Below, piece by piece: positions 33,764 to 43,239 of a stretch of DNA of 64,000 nucleotides. A program made the translations under genes and the position numbers. Where the stretch lies: positions 1 to 64,000 of the forward strand of contig NZ_OCMT01000005.1 of assembly GCF_900215335.1 (NCBI RefSeq), written 5' to 3'. Below the pieces are notes generated by a model. That model did no database searches and was not told where the DNA came from. It saw only the letters and a program-made list of their open reading frames with translations. Each line of letters opens with the position of its first letter. Positions within the stretch are counted from its first letter, which is position 1. This DNA is from Pedobacter xixiisoli. GTDB lineage: Bacteria > Bacteroidota > Bacteroidia > Sphingobacteriales > Sphingobacteriaceae.

Positions 33764-35257
33764 ATGAGAAAGAAAGCTAGTTTATTGTTTTTTCTTCGAA
33801 TACTTAAGGTTTTTTTAAGTATATTAAACCTTACCATAGCAGCTAAGTATTTTGGTGTATCTCTGGATAGAGATATTTGGATATTAGCACTAACTACTAT
33901 TCTTGTCGTTGATATGGCTATATGGGGGCCTATTAACGAAACTTTCAGAGCTAAATATATAACTACAAGGGAACTTGAAGGAGAAGCTGTTGCATTAGAA
34001 AAAATGAACTCATTACTTCTTTTCACCAGCATCGTTTCTTTAGGTATAACATTAATAGTAATTTTATTTAGTGATTTATTGGCGCAAGCGGTCGCTCCTG
34101 GTTTCAAAGGGAATGAGTTGCTCAAACTGAGCAATATGTTCATTTACGTTGCACCTATATTACTTATAAACCAACTTATCCAAATTGGCATTAGTGTATT
34201 AAATGCTTATGACATTTTTTTTATTCCAGAAATTGCATCATTTGGAACTTCCATCTTTAATATAGTACTAACGGTTATACTTGCTCCTATCTATGGTGTG
34301 TATTCTTTGGCTATAGCATATTATGTTGGTGTTTTTTTACTCTTAGGCTTAGTAGTGTATTACGTTAAAAAGCTTAATAAAAACATTATTCGCAATTTGT
34401 TCAGCAAAAAACCAAATACTTTATTTTTACCTTTCTTAATTTTTGCTTTGCCTTTTTTCTTACCTTATTTTTTCGGTCAAGCAAATACTCTATTTGAAAA
34501 ATCATTAGCTAGTAAATTATTTGTGGGGGCAATTTCTTCAATAGATTATGCTCGAAAATTTTCCGAAACGTTTAATACAGTAATCTCAAGCGTACTGACA
34601 ACCATGCTTATTCCAGTCTTGGCGTTACACTACAGCAAAAATGAGAAAGAAAAATATGTAGCTCAATTTATACAAATGTTGAGGCTTGGATTTTTAGTGA
34701 TTATTTTAATGGTTACTGTTTTTACGATTTCGCCGAATGCATTTGTTACCATAGTTTATCCGACTCTTTCTTATGAAAATAGTAACCAGATAGCAAAATT
34801 AATCACATTCTATTCTTGGGGTGCTCTACCTATTTTTGTATATGTTATTAGCGGGATAGCATTGATGACGTATGGTAAATCAAAGATTTATGCCATATTT
34901 GGAATGGTTGCTCAAATTTTAAATATTGTAATAAATTGGATAGGGTATAAGCAATTTGGGTTATCTATTTTCCCCCTATCATTATTTTTTTCTCATTTAA
35001 TCTGCGGCGGAATAATGTTGTACTATTTTCCTGTATCTGAAAATAATATCGGTAAGAATTTATTAAAAGCTATCGGGATATTTATCTGGACTCTTACCTG
35101 GTGTTTTTGCATAGATAAAATGTTAAATCTTACAAACGTATACCTAGAAGTACTTTCAGTTTCTTTTGGAAGTATGATGGCATTAATTGTAGCGCTAGTT
35201 TTGTTTAAAATGGAAGAGGCCGTGTTTCTTAAAAAATTGTTTTTAAAAAAGAAATGA
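33764..35257 (+). CDS. MurJ/MviN-like polysaccharide flippase (Wzx)
   Basis: A 497-residue polytopic membrane protein with ~12-14 helices, in the MOP superfamily. The N-terminus FLRILKVFLSILNLTIAAKYFG and the early GPINETFRAKY segment resemble MurJ-like lipid-linked oligosaccharide flippases. It would flip undecaprenyl-linked repeat units to the periplasm. The gene begins with the ATG that follows the wzz stop directly, and its last 4 bases overlap the next gene (ATGA). The stretch from here to ~45 kb is visibly more AT-rich than the flanking core genes. Confidence 0.85.
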   Translation: MRKKASLLFFLRILKVFLSILNLTIAAKYFGVSLDRDIWILALTTILVVDMAIWGPINETFRAKYITTRELEGEAVALEKMNSLLLFTSIVSLGITLIVILFSDLLAQAVAPGFKGNELLKLSNMFIYVAPILLINQLIQIGISVLNAYDIFFIPEIASFGTSIFNIVLTVILAPIYGVYSLAIAYYVGVFLLLGLVVYYVKKLNKNIIRNLFSKKPNTLFLPFLIFALPFFLPYFFGQANTLFEKSLASKLFVGAISSIDYARKFSETFNTVISSVLTTMLIPVLALHYSKNEKEKYVAQFIQMLRLGFLVIILMVTVFTISPNAFVTIVYPTLSYENSNQIAKLITFYSWGALPIFVYVISGIALMTYGKSKIYAIFGMVAQILNIVINWIGYKQFGLSIFPLSLFFSHLICGGIMLYYFPVSENNIGKNLLKAIGIFIWTLTWCFCIDKMLNLTNVYLEVLSVSFGSMMALIVALVLFKMEEAVFLKKLFLKKK

Positions 35258-36348
35258 GAAAAATCTTAACGATATTTCCACTTGCGGAAAATGTACATCT
35301 TACCAAGGATGTTGGAATGGTACCGTTCATAATGCATAAATTTTATAATTATGATGCTACATTAGCTTGCTATAGTAGTGGGCCTTTTCCGAATTTAGAA
35401 ATCGATACTCCAGGTTTAAAGTTGTTACGCATACCAAAGATAACTGGAGTTGCGACTTTAGATACAGTCTTCTTCTTACTACGTCATGCCAGAAGATTTG
35501 ATATATTAATAGGATTTCATTATAGTTTTTTTACAGGCATTACTACCACATTCTTCAAGTTGTTGAATAGATTTAAAAGACAAAAAGTTGTATATATAAA
35601 ACTCGATGCTAAAGAAGATATCTTTAAAATGAAGGAAAGAAAAATATTGCGCAAACTGATGGGGTTCGCAGATATTTTGAGTATCGAAAATACATCAATT
35701 TATAATCCTTTAGTTCGTGAATTTGAAAATCTTCTATATGTACCCAATGGGTTCTATCCTAAAAATCCGAAATATTTATTACCGAAAAAAAATATATTTT
35801 TAACAGTTGGGCGTATAGGCTCTCCAGAGAAGTCCAATGATGTACTAATGAATGCGTTTGCAAAAGTTGCAAAACTTTTGCCATCTTGGAATCTCTCGCT
35901 CGTTGGGCCTATACATGAGGAATTCCAGTCGTTTATATCCAGTTTTTTTAGCAAGCATCCTGACTTGAAAGAAAGAATTAATTTTACAGGTCCAATATTT
36001 GATAGAAAAGAGTTAATGCTTAAATATAATGAATCAAAAATTTTCGTGCTAACATCAAAGTGGGAAGGGTTCGCTCTTGTATTTCTTGAAGCAGGAATTG
36101 CTGGCTGTACTATAGTTAGCTCTGATATTCTTCCAGCCAATGATGTTACTAATAACGGTCGATTTGGGCGTATATTTCCAGTTGACGATGTAGATGCCTT
36201 GAAGGAAGCATTACTTAATTTAGCTAAAAATGAAGAGTTTCTTAAGAATAATTCTACTGCTATAAGCAGTTTTTATCAAGAAAATTTTTATTGGCCGAAC
36301 ATACTATCTACAGTCAACAATAAAATTGAAACATTTCTTTATAAGTAA
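35254..36348 (+). CDS. Glycosyltransferase, GT4-like
   Basis: A 364-residue cytoplasmic GT-B glycosyltransferase. The C-terminal half shows the GT4 nucleotide-sugar-binding pattern: FLTVGRIGSPEKSNDVLMNAF, LSLVGP, and SKWEGFALVFLEAGIAGC with the E-x7-E type motif. The N-terminal acceptor domain is divergent. Sugar and linkage cannot be told. ATGA overlap with the flippase gene indicates tight coupling. Confidence 0.88.
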   Translation: MRKILTIFPLAENVHLTKDVGMVPFIMHKFYNYDATLACYSSGPFPNLEIDTPGLKLLRIPKITGVATLDTVFFLLRHARRFDILIGFHYSFFTGITTTFFKLLNRFKRQKVVYIKLDAKEDIFKMKERKILRKLMGFADILSIENTSIYNPLVREFENLLYVPNGFYPKNPKYLLPKKNIFLTVGRIGSPEKSNDVLMNAFAKVAKLLPSWNLSLVGPIHEEFQSFISSFFSKHPDLKERINFTGPIFDRKELMLKYNESKIFVLTSKWEGFALVFLEAGIAGCTIVSSDILPANDVTNNGRFGRIFPVDDVDALKEALLNLAKNEEFLKNNSTAISSFYQENFYWPNILSTVNNKIETFLYK

Positions 36349-36352
36349 TTCA

Positions 36353-37258
36353 ATGGATGTATCGATAATCTTAGTCAATTATAATACAGCAGATCTACTA
36401 TTGGCCTGCATAGCATCTATTATTGAAAAAACCAATGAGATTAGTTATGAAATCATAGTAGTAGATAACGCATCTGCAGATTCGTCAGTAGAAAAGGTTA
36501 GAGCTAAATTTCCTTCGGTTAAGGTAATTGCTAATAATGATAATGTAGGTTTCGGGCGTGCTAATAATTTAGGTGTAGCACACTCGGAGGGAAAATACGT
36601 GTGGTTTCTAAATTCTGATACACTACTCATTAATAATGCAGCAAAAATATTGTTTGAGTCGCTATTTTCTTACCCAAATGCTGGTATCGCTGGAGGAAAT
36701 TTGTATGATGGCGAAATGAAGCCAAATACATCGTTTTATCAAACTATGCCAGGCTTGTTAGGTGATGTGGATTACCTGCTTTTTAATGTTTTTACAAAAA
36801 TAAAGTATAATAAAAACCTCAATTTTAATTATAGCAACCGCATTTTGGAAATAGATGGTTTTATAACTGGTGCTGACTTGATGATAGAGAAAGCCCTTTT
36901 TGAAGAAATTGGAGGTTTTGATAAAGATTTTTTCATGTATTATGAAGAGACTGAATTGACTTATCGGGTTAGGTTACGTGGGTTAAAAGTAATATCTGTT
37001 CCAGATGCAAAGATTATTCACTTAGAGGGAGCTTCTGAAACAAAAAAGGAAAATTCTATAAGAAGAACCTTCGAAAGTAAATTCAAGTACATCAATAAAA
37101 CAAATCTAAAAGGTAAAAAAAAACTGTTACGATTAATTTTCAAGTTAACAAGTTATCAGAGATACATCTTATATAAATGTTTGGGTAAGGAAAACAAATC
37201 AAATGCTTGGGCACTTACAATAAAAGTAGAAAAAGATGTATATAAACGACTGCAGTAA
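36353..37258 (+). CDS. Glycosyltransferase family 2 (rhamnosyltransferase-like)
   Basis: A 301-residue GT-A enzyme from the ATG at 36353, 4 bases after the previous stop. A TTG start nine codons upstream would overlap that gene and is less likely. It shows VSIILVNYNTADLLLACIASI, VVDNASADSS, VGFGRANNLG, the metal-binding region WFLNSDTLL, and GGFDKDFFMYYEETELTYRVRL. This pattern is typical of WbbL-type transferases that add rhamnose or other deoxysugars. The sugar is not certain. Confidence 0.88.
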   Translation: MDVSIILVNYNTADLLLACIASIIEKTNEISYEIIVVDNASADSSVEKVRAKFPSVKVIANNDNVGFGRANNLGVAHSEGKYVWFLNSDTLLINNAAKILFESLFSYPNAGIAGGNLYDGEMKPNTSFYQTMPGLLGDVDYLLFNVFTKIKYNKNLNFNYSNRILEIDGFITGADLMIEKALFEEIGGFDKDFFMYYEETELTYRVRLRGLKVISVPDAKIIHLEGASETKKENSIRRTFESKFKYINKTNLKGKKKLLRLIFKLTSYQRYILYKCLGKENKSNAWALTIKVEKDVYKRLQ

Positions 37259-38338
37259 ATGATTTATTGGATAATCTTAATCTTATTATTCATTTTAGCA
37301 GTTCTTAGCGAGAGCAAGCTTACTCGTACACTAAAATACCTTCTAATTGTTATAGCCGCTGGTTCGCTTACGCTACTAGCTGGCTTAAGAGGTAACATAG
37401 AACCTGATTACGCCAATTATGAGGAGATGTTCGATAATGTTGGTATTTATCTTAGCCAGGGTGGCGAAGGAGTAGAACACGGATATCTGTTTCTGAATTA
37501 TATCATTAAAGCAGTAGGTCTGGGGTTTCAAGCAGTAGTGTTTATAATGGCCTTTCTAGCTATTGTACCCAAAGTAATTTTCTTCTATAAACATAGCCCT
37601 AACTTTTTATTTTCTTCTCTAGTCTACTTCACTTCAATCTATTTTTTATTTGATTTCATAGCCATAAGACAAGCGGTAACCATCACTATTTTTATGTGTA
37701 GTTTGGTCTTTGTATTAGAAAGGCGACTCGTTCCTTATCTAATATGTATTGTTTTAGGTGCATTTATTCACTCTTCTATTCTTTTGCTATTACCTGGCTA
37801 CTTTATTTTCAGCAAAAAAATTTCGGGCATATACCTATACTGCATTGTGGGGATTTGTGCAGTAATAAATATTCTTCAAATCAAAATCGGACTAGTAGAG
37901 TTTGCATTAGAAAAATTCGTTCTACCTGAGGCTGCAGCGGGAAAAGCAGCATTTTATGGTGCAGAACAGAATTTTGCATTTGTATCGCTAAAGCAGATAG
38001 TTTTAGCAATGATCTTTATTTTTTTAAACGATAAAAAGCAATCTAATGCACAATTTAAAAATATTTTGACGAATATATTCGTAGCAGGAATAATTTTTGC
38101 TACCGTACTTAATGGAATACCACAATTATCTTACAGAATAAAGTGGTACTTTTTTTGGCCAGAGGCTATTTTAATTATATACTTCGTGAAATATCTAAGT
38201 TTCGAGAAACTTCCTTTTAAATATTTGATGTATTTAGCGCTTTTGGCATTATATGCAAATACAATGTTCGTTCTGTTAAACGAATTGGCTACTCGCGGTA
38301 ATTACATCTATCCCTATAAAACATTCATTGACCAATAA
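37259..38338 (+). CDS. EpsG/Wzy-like polysaccharide polymerase
   Basis: A 359-residue protein with about 9-10 transmembrane helices. The EpsG-family features are ALLAGLRGNIEPDYANYEEMF early on, FDFIAIRQAVTITIFM, and GAFIHSSILLLLPGYF. It would join flipped repeat units on the periplasmic face. Its ATG follows the previous stop with no gap. Wzy proteins are poorly conserved, so the role rests on topology, these short motifs and context. Confidence 0.85.
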   Translation: MIYWIILILLFILAVLSESKLTRTLKYLLIVIAAGSLTLLAGLRGNIEPDYANYEEMFDNVGIYLSQGGEGVEHGYLFLNYIIKAVGLGFQAVVFIMAFLAIVPKVIFFYKHSPNFLFSSLVYFTSIYFLFDFIAIRQAVTITIFMCSLVFVLERRLVPYLICIVLGAFIHSSILLLLPGYFIFSKKISGIYLYCIVGICAVINILQIKIGLVEFALEKFVLPEAAAGKAAFYGAEQNFAFVSLKQIVLAMIFIFLNDKKQSNAQFKNILTNIFVAGIIFATVLNGIPQLSYRIKWYFFWPEAILIIYFVKYLSFEKLPFKYLMYLALLALYANTMFVLLNELATRGNYIYPYKTFIDQ

Positions 38339-38370
38339 ATACGGTTTATTTAAAATATACAAATTATAAT

Positions 38371-39315
38371 ATGAAAAGTGCTGTTTTGTACTTGGTGTTT
38401 AATCGAATAGATGAAACCAAAGAATCTTTTGAAACGATTAGAAAAGCCAAACCACCAAAATTGTATGTTGCAGCAGATGGCCCTAGAAACGCTGTAAATG
38501 GAGAGCGAGAAATTTGCGATGCTGTGAGAAAGATTGCGACTAACGTAGATTGGGATTGTGAAGTTTTAACTCTTTTTAGAGAGGAAAATCTGGGTTGTAA
38601 AACAGCTATAGTTATTGCTATCGACTGGTTTTTTGAAAATGAACCTGAAGGGATAATTCTGGAAGACGACATTATACCTAAAAATGAATTTTTTGAGTTT
38701 TGTGATATTATGCTCGAAAAATATAGAAATGAAAATGTCATCAAAGCAGTTTCTGGATTTAACCAATTTGGGCAAAATATAGAAAGTAACTCCTACTATT
38801 TCTCCAGAGGTTTTTATGCATGGGGCTGGGCAACTTGGAAATCAAGATGGTCTAACTATAAAGTTGACAATTTGGATATGTCGTTGCTTGAAAGCCGGGA
38901 GGTAAAGTCAGTCTATCATAAAGCTGCTATCGAAGGTGTAAAGTTTAATCTGAATATAATTCAAGCGGGTGTCTTAGATACATGGGACTATCAAATGTTA
39001 TATATGATCATGGTCGAAAATGGCCGTGTAGTTGCACCACTTGCAAATTTGACAACAAATATAGGTGCCAACGGTGCACATTCTATGAATAACCAAAACA
39101 TCTTCTTTAAGTATGGAGAAATGTCAATTAATGACTTGGTGCATCCGAGCAAAATCGAAGATAACCAGGTCTTAAATGAAAAATTGTGGGAAGAATTTAA
39201 AGCAGCATATTTAGGAGTAAGATTTAAAGATCTTTTAATGAAGCTTAGATTATATGTTTTACTTAGAGGTTTGTATAAAAAAGTAATGAAGTTTTATATT
39301 GCTAAGTTCAAGTAG
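38371..39315 (+). CDS. GNT-I/GT13-like nucleotide-diphospho-sugar transferase
   Basis: A 314-residue GT-A protein. It opens with AVLYLVFNRIDETKESFETI, then LYVAADGPR, VLTLFREENLGCKTAIVIAI, and the metal-binding EDD in GIILEDDIIP, followed by FSRGFYAWGWATWKSRW. These phrases are typical of bacterial proteins resembling eukaryotic N-acetylglucosaminyltransferase I, found in capsule loci. The donor is unknown. It lies 32 bases after the polymerase gene. Confidence 0.8.
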   Translation: MKSAVLYLVFNRIDETKESFETIRKAKPPKLYVAADGPRNAVNGEREICDAVRKIATNVDWDCEVLTLFREENLGCKTAIVIAIDWFFENEPEGIILEDDIIPKNEFFEFCDIMLEKYRNENVIKAVSGFNQFGQNIESNSYYFSRGFYAWGWATWKSRWSNYKVDNLDMSLLESREVKSVYHKAAIEGVKFNLNIIQAGVLDTWDYQMLYMIMVENGRVVAPLANLTTNIGANGAHSMNNQNIFFKYGEMSINDLVHPSKIEDNQVLNEKLWEEFKAAYLGVRFKDLLMKLRLYVLLRGLYKKVMKFYIAKFK

Positions 39316-39349
39316 ACTGATAGAAAATGCATTTTAACTTTGGTTTTTA

Positions 39350-40435
39350 ATGAAGAGTATTCTTTTATATTTTAATAGTTTAAAGCCTTCTGGAGGTATT
39401 GAGCGAGTGATTGTTACTGTGGCTAATAAATTGTGTGAGCAATATAAGGTTACGATTTTGGTTAAAGGTGAACCAATATCTTTCTACAAGCTGGATGGTA
39501 GAGTTCGTTTAGAGAGCTTAGGAAATGAGCTAAACTTTAATATGAATAGTCAGTTAAGCCGTGTTTTCTCCGCAATGAAGTCAGTATATAAAAATTCGAA
39601 ATCTTTAAAGCTGTATTTAAAACAAAATAATTTTGATTATTATTATTTAGCACATCCACTAAATGTTTTAGAGTTTCATTTTTCAAAAGGAGTAACTACT
39701 ACCAATACCGTTATTACTGAACACGGAGCATCAACCGCTTATAACTTAATTTATCGAAAGGTTAAAAGTTGGCTGTACCCTAAAGCAAAAGTCTATGTTG
39801 TTCCAACTACTAAGGATACAGAATACTATAAAAATTTAGGCTTCCCTGCACAATATTTGCCGCATTTCAAATCTAAATTGAAATATGAAAAGGCCTCCCT
39901 GTCAGAAAAAATAGCTTTAAATATTGGTAGGTTCACTGATGTTAAGCAGCAAATAGCATTACTTAGATTATGGAACTCATTAGTTAATGTTAAGCAAATC
40001 AAAGATTGGAAATTGTTTCTGGTAGGTATAGGAGAATTGGAAAATCAATTCGAAGAGTATATCGAGCGTAATAACTTACAGAATTACGTGTTTTTAAAAC
40101 CTCCAAAAGAATCGGTAGAAGAATATTATAAGCAAGCGTCGTTATTTCTTTTGACATCTAAATCTGAAGGATTTGGAATGGTTCTGTTAGAAGCAATTTC
40201 ATTCGGGCTGCCCTGTGTCAGTTACGATTGTCCATCAGGACCTAGAGATATTATCAAGAATAATGAAAACGGTTATTTAGTGCCACCAAATGATGAAGTC
40301 ATATTTGAGCAGATGGTGGTAAATTTATTGAATAACCGAGAACTACTTGAAAAAATGGGGAATGAATCATTAACGATTAGTAATAACTGGAATGATGAAA
40401 AGTTATTGGAACAATGGAATATAATTTTAAATTAA
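39350..40435 (+). CDS. Glycosyltransferase, GT4-like
   Basis: A 361-residue GT-B enzyme. The N-terminus ILLYFNSLKPSGGIERVIVTV is the GT4 acceptor-domain loop. The C-terminal half carries ALNIGRFTDVKQQIALLRLW, KLFLVGIGELENQ, and SKSEGFGMVLLEAISFGLPC. It resembles GalNAc-alpha transferases of the WbpH/PglJ style, but the sugar cannot be fixed. It ends 4 bases before the next glycosyltransferase gene. Confidence 0.88.
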   Translation: MKSILLYFNSLKPSGGIERVIVTVANKLCEQYKVTILVKGEPISFYKLDGRVRLESLGNELNFNMNSQLSRVFSAMKSVYKNSKSLKLYLKQNNFDYYYLAHPLNVLEFHFSKGVTTTNTVITEHGASTAYNLIYRKVKSWLYPKAKVYVVPTTKDTEYYKNLGFPAQYLPHFKSKLKYEKASLSEKIALNIGRFTDVKQQIALLRLWNSLVNVKQIKDWKLFLVGIGELENQFEEYIERNNLQNYVFLKPPKESVEEYYKQASLFLLTSKSEGFGMVLLEAISFGLPCVSYDCPSGPRDIIKNNENGYLVPPNDEVIFEQMVVNLLNNRELLEKMGNESLTISNNWNDEKLLEQWNIILN

Positions 40436-40439
40436 ATAA

Positions 40440-41429
40440 ATGATAAGCATAATAATACCAATGTATAATGCTGAAGGAACAATAGTTAGATGTTTAAATT
40501 CTATTGTTAAACAGCAATTTAGTGCAGAAGTAGAAATAATAGTTGTTAATGATGGTTCTCGTGATAATTGCAAAAATGTTGTTGAAGAATATATAAAATC
40601 TGTACAAGGTGTTAGCATAATTCTTGTAAATAAGGTAAATGGCGGGGCGTCGTCTGCGAGGAATGCAGGATTAGATTCTGCAAATGGAGAATATATCTTG
40701 TTTTTGGATAGTGACGACACTTTTGTTCAAGATTCACTTGAATACGTTACTAATGTGATACATTCTAATCAATTTGATATTGCATGTTTTGGCTATGAAT
40801 TTTTTGATGATAATAATAAGTCATTATTGCAATTCACTTATGGCGATTCAGTAAAAATCGATGACTATAAGGAAGACTTTTTGAAGAGAGGTACCGTTAA
40901 AAATGTAATATGGAATAAAATATATCGTAGAAGTTTCATAGTAGAAAACGACATCAAATTCCGCTCTAATTTCGAACCAAATGAAGATTCGCTATTTGTC
41001 TTTGAAATCTTGCTTAAGACAAATAAGATTGTTTTTCTAAATAAAATATTATACAACCATATCTCGGATAACAAGGAAAGTTACACCAATAAATTTGATA
41101 ATTTTCATTATACTAATGCCCTATCCTTATTAACTTTCTATAAAGAATTAATCAGAAAGGAATTAGGTGCTACCTATCATGTAGCTTATGAGATTTTTTG
41201 TACAAGAGTTTTATGTAGATTGATATTGGTATCAACTTTCAGTACGCAAAAGAAAATAGATTTTTACGAAAACCTTAAAACAATCTATCAATCTGAGATT
41301 TGGAAAGATTTGCTGAAGTCAAAAGCACTGCCTACAAAATTTAAAAATGTAGTAAGATTTTTTAGTTCACATAATTTAGTTTGGTATTTGGTAAAAGGTA
41401 TGAAGGCATTCAACTATAGGATGCAATAA
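40440..41429 (+). CDS. Glycosyltransferase family 2
   Basis: A 329-residue GT-A enzyme with a canonical GT2 start: ISIIIPMYNAEGTIVRCLNSI, VVNDGSRDN, NGGASSARNAGLD, and the DxD-bearing YILFLDSDDTF. The C-terminal ~100 residues are helical and strongly basic, as in membrane-associated capsule transferases. The donor is unknown. Confidence 0.9.
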   Translation: MISIIIPMYNAEGTIVRCLNSIVKQQFSAEVEIIVVNDGSRDNCKNVVEEYIKSVQGVSIILVNKVNGGASSARNAGLDSANGEYILFLDSDDTFVQDSLEYVTNVIHSNQFDIACFGYEFFDDNNKSLLQFTYGDSVKIDDYKEDFLKRGTVKNVIWNKIYRRSFIVENDIKFRSNFEPNEDSLFVFEILLKTNKIVFLNKILYNHISDNKESYTNKFDNFHYTNALSLLTFYKELIRKELGATYHVAYEIFCTRVLCRLILVSTFSTQKKIDFYENLKTIYQSEIWKDLLKSKALPTKFKNVVRFFSSHNLVWYLVKGMKAFNYRMQ

Positions 41430-41494
41430 TTGTAATTAATTATTTCTTTGCTAAAATCTCATTTTCAATATAATTTAATAAAAAGAATATAAAA

Positions 41495-42085
41495 ATGGTA
41501 CGTACTTACGGTTTACTGGGTTCTATTAAAATGCTTAGAAATATAATAATGACAAAGCTGCTTTACAGTAAATCGCGTTTAGTTAGATTTCCGATTGATA
41601 TTAGGAATGAGAAAAATATATCATGGGGAATTGGCTTAACAACAGGTGTAGGGAATAGAATTGAGTGTTATCCTCAAAATGGAAATCTCAAAACTCTATT
41701 TTTGGGTGACAATATTCAAATAAACGACTATAATCATATCACGGCAATGGAGAACGTTACTATAGGTAATAATGTACTTCTTGCAAGTAAGATATATATA
41801 TCAGACTGCTCGCATGGAAGTTACTCAGGTGACGAAAATGATTCAGATCCAACGTCTATTCCCAACAACAGACCGCTTTACGCAAAACCTGTAACGATAG
41901 AAGATAATGTATGGTTGGGCGAATTTGTATCCGTTCTGCCAGGCGTAACCATTGGTAAAGGAACAATAGTGGGGGCAAATTCGGTAGTGTCAAAAAGTTT
42001 ACCTCCAAATGTAATTGCTGTTGGATCTCCTGCTAAGCCTATAAAAAAATATAATTTTGAATCTCAGCGTTGGGAAAAAATTTAA
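41495..42085 (+). CDS. Left-handed beta-helix acyltransferase (WcaF/maltose-O-acetyltransferase-like)
   Basis: A 196-residue hexapeptide-repeat protein. The repeats are ENVTIGNNVLLASKIYISD and VTIEDNVWLGEFVSVLPG, then VTIGKGTIVGANSVVSKS, closed by IAVGSPAKPIKKYN. It probably O-acetylates a sugar of the repeat unit using acetyl-CoA. A 65-base gap separates it from the upstream transferase, the largest within this part of the locus. Confidence 0.85.
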   Translation: MVRTYGLLGSIKMLRNIIMTKLLYSKSRLVRFPIDIRNEKNISWGIGLTTGVGNRIECYPQNGNLKTLFLGDNIQINDYNHITAMENVTIGNNVLLASKIYISDCSHGSYSGDENDSDPTSIPNNRPLYAKPVTIEDNVWLGEFVSVLPGVTIGKGTIVGANSVVSKSLPPNVIAVGSPAKPIKKYNFESQRWEKI

Positions 42086-42101
42086 ATCGATAAAATATAA
42101 A

Positions 42102-43235
42102 ATGAATAATATACTAATTACTGGCGGTGCTGGCTTTATAGGAAGTAATTTAGCATTAAAGCTAATCAGCAAAGGTTATACAATTACTGTACTTGATAAT
42201 CTTTCAGTACAAATTCACGGCGACGATGCTGAAAATACATCGCCTCTCTATCTAAGTATAAAAGATAAAGTTAAGTTTATCAAAGGATCGGTAACCTCCA
42301 AAGCTGACTGGCAAAAAGCAATTAAGGGACAAGATGTAATTGTTCATTATGCCGCAGAGACAGGAACTGGCCAGTCTATGTACGAAATACAGAAATATGT
42401 TGACGTTAACATTAATGGTACCGCAATATTATTGGATTTATTAGCCAACGAACCAAATCAGGTAAAGAAAGTTGTTATTGCTTCTTCTAGGTCAATTTAT
42501 GGCGAAGGCAAGTACAAAAGCAAGGAGCTGGGATTTGTTTATCCAAAACACCGCACAGCAGAATATATGGATAATGGAGACTTTGATGTGAAATTTGAGG
42601 GCTCAAGCGCTTTAGAATTGACAGCAACTGACGAAGATTCTAAAATTCATCCATCTTCAGTTTACGGCATTACTAAGCAAAATCAGGAGCAAATGATCAT
42701 GACGGTTTGTCCAACGTTAGGAATTGCGCCAGTAGCGTTTCGCTATCAAAACGTGTATGGGCCTGGTCAGTCGTTAAAAAATCCCTACACAGGTATACTT
42801 TCTATTTTTTCTACTCAGATAAAAAATGGAAATGGTATCAATATTTTTGAAGATGGGAAGGAAACTCGTGATTTTGTTTTTATTGATGACGTTGTTGACG
42901 CTACGATCTTAGGTATAGAGAAAGAAGAGGCCAATAATGAGGTGTTTAATGTGGGCACTGGGGTTCCAACAGATGTAATTACGGTAGCTAATGGATTAGT
43001 TAAAAACTATGGCGTTGAAGTTCCTATATCAATTAGTGGTAATTACCGATTAGGAGATATTAGACATAATTACGCTGATTTAACAAAGATTAAGAGCAAG
43101 TTGGCTTTTGAACCTAAATTTACTTTTGAGCAGGGCCTTCAGCAATTTACTACTTGGGTTAATACACAAGAAGTGCAAGAAGATAATTATGCCAAATCTA
43201 TCGAAGAGATGAAGAATAAAGGATTGTATAAATAA
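42102..43235 (+). CDS. NAD-dependent sugar epimerase/dehydratase (dTDP-L-rhamnose 4-epimerase-like)
   Basis: A 377-residue extended SDR from the ATG at 42102; a TTG 15 codons upstream lies inside the previous gene. It has NILITGGAGFIGSNLALKL, VIASSRSIYGEGKY, and the catalytic YGITK (YxxxK). The TGTGQSMYEI and RSIYGEGKY phrases, with a ~40-residue insertion before YGITK, recall enzymes annotated as dTDP-L-rhamnose 4-epimerase (to 6-deoxy-L-talose). The substrate is an inference, since no dTDP-rhamnose genes are in the window. Confidence 0.8.
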   Translation: MNNILITGGAGFIGSNLALKLISKGYTITVLDNLSVQIHGDDAENTSPLYLSIKDKVKFIKGSVTSKADWQKAIKGQDVIVHYAAETGTGQSMYEIQKYVDVNINGTAILLDLLANEPNQVKKVVIASSRSIYGEGKYKSKELGFVYPKHRTAEYMDNGDFDVKFEGSSALELTATDEDSKIHPSSVYGITKQNQEQMIMTVCPTLGIAPVAFRYQNVYGPGQSLKNPYTGILSIFSTQIKNGNGINIFEDGKETRDFVFIDDVVDATILGIEKEEANNEVFNVGTGVPTDVITVANGLVKNYGVEVPISISGNYRLGDIRHNYADLTKIKSKLAFEPKFTFEQGLQQFTTWVNTQEVQEDNYAKSIEEMKNKGLYK

Positions 43236-43239
43236 TAGA

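Noticed and set aside
42057..42101. Longer N-terminus for the sugar SDR from a TTG
   Set aside because: It lies within the preceding acyltransferase gene and adds residues before the conserved NILITGGAGF opening.
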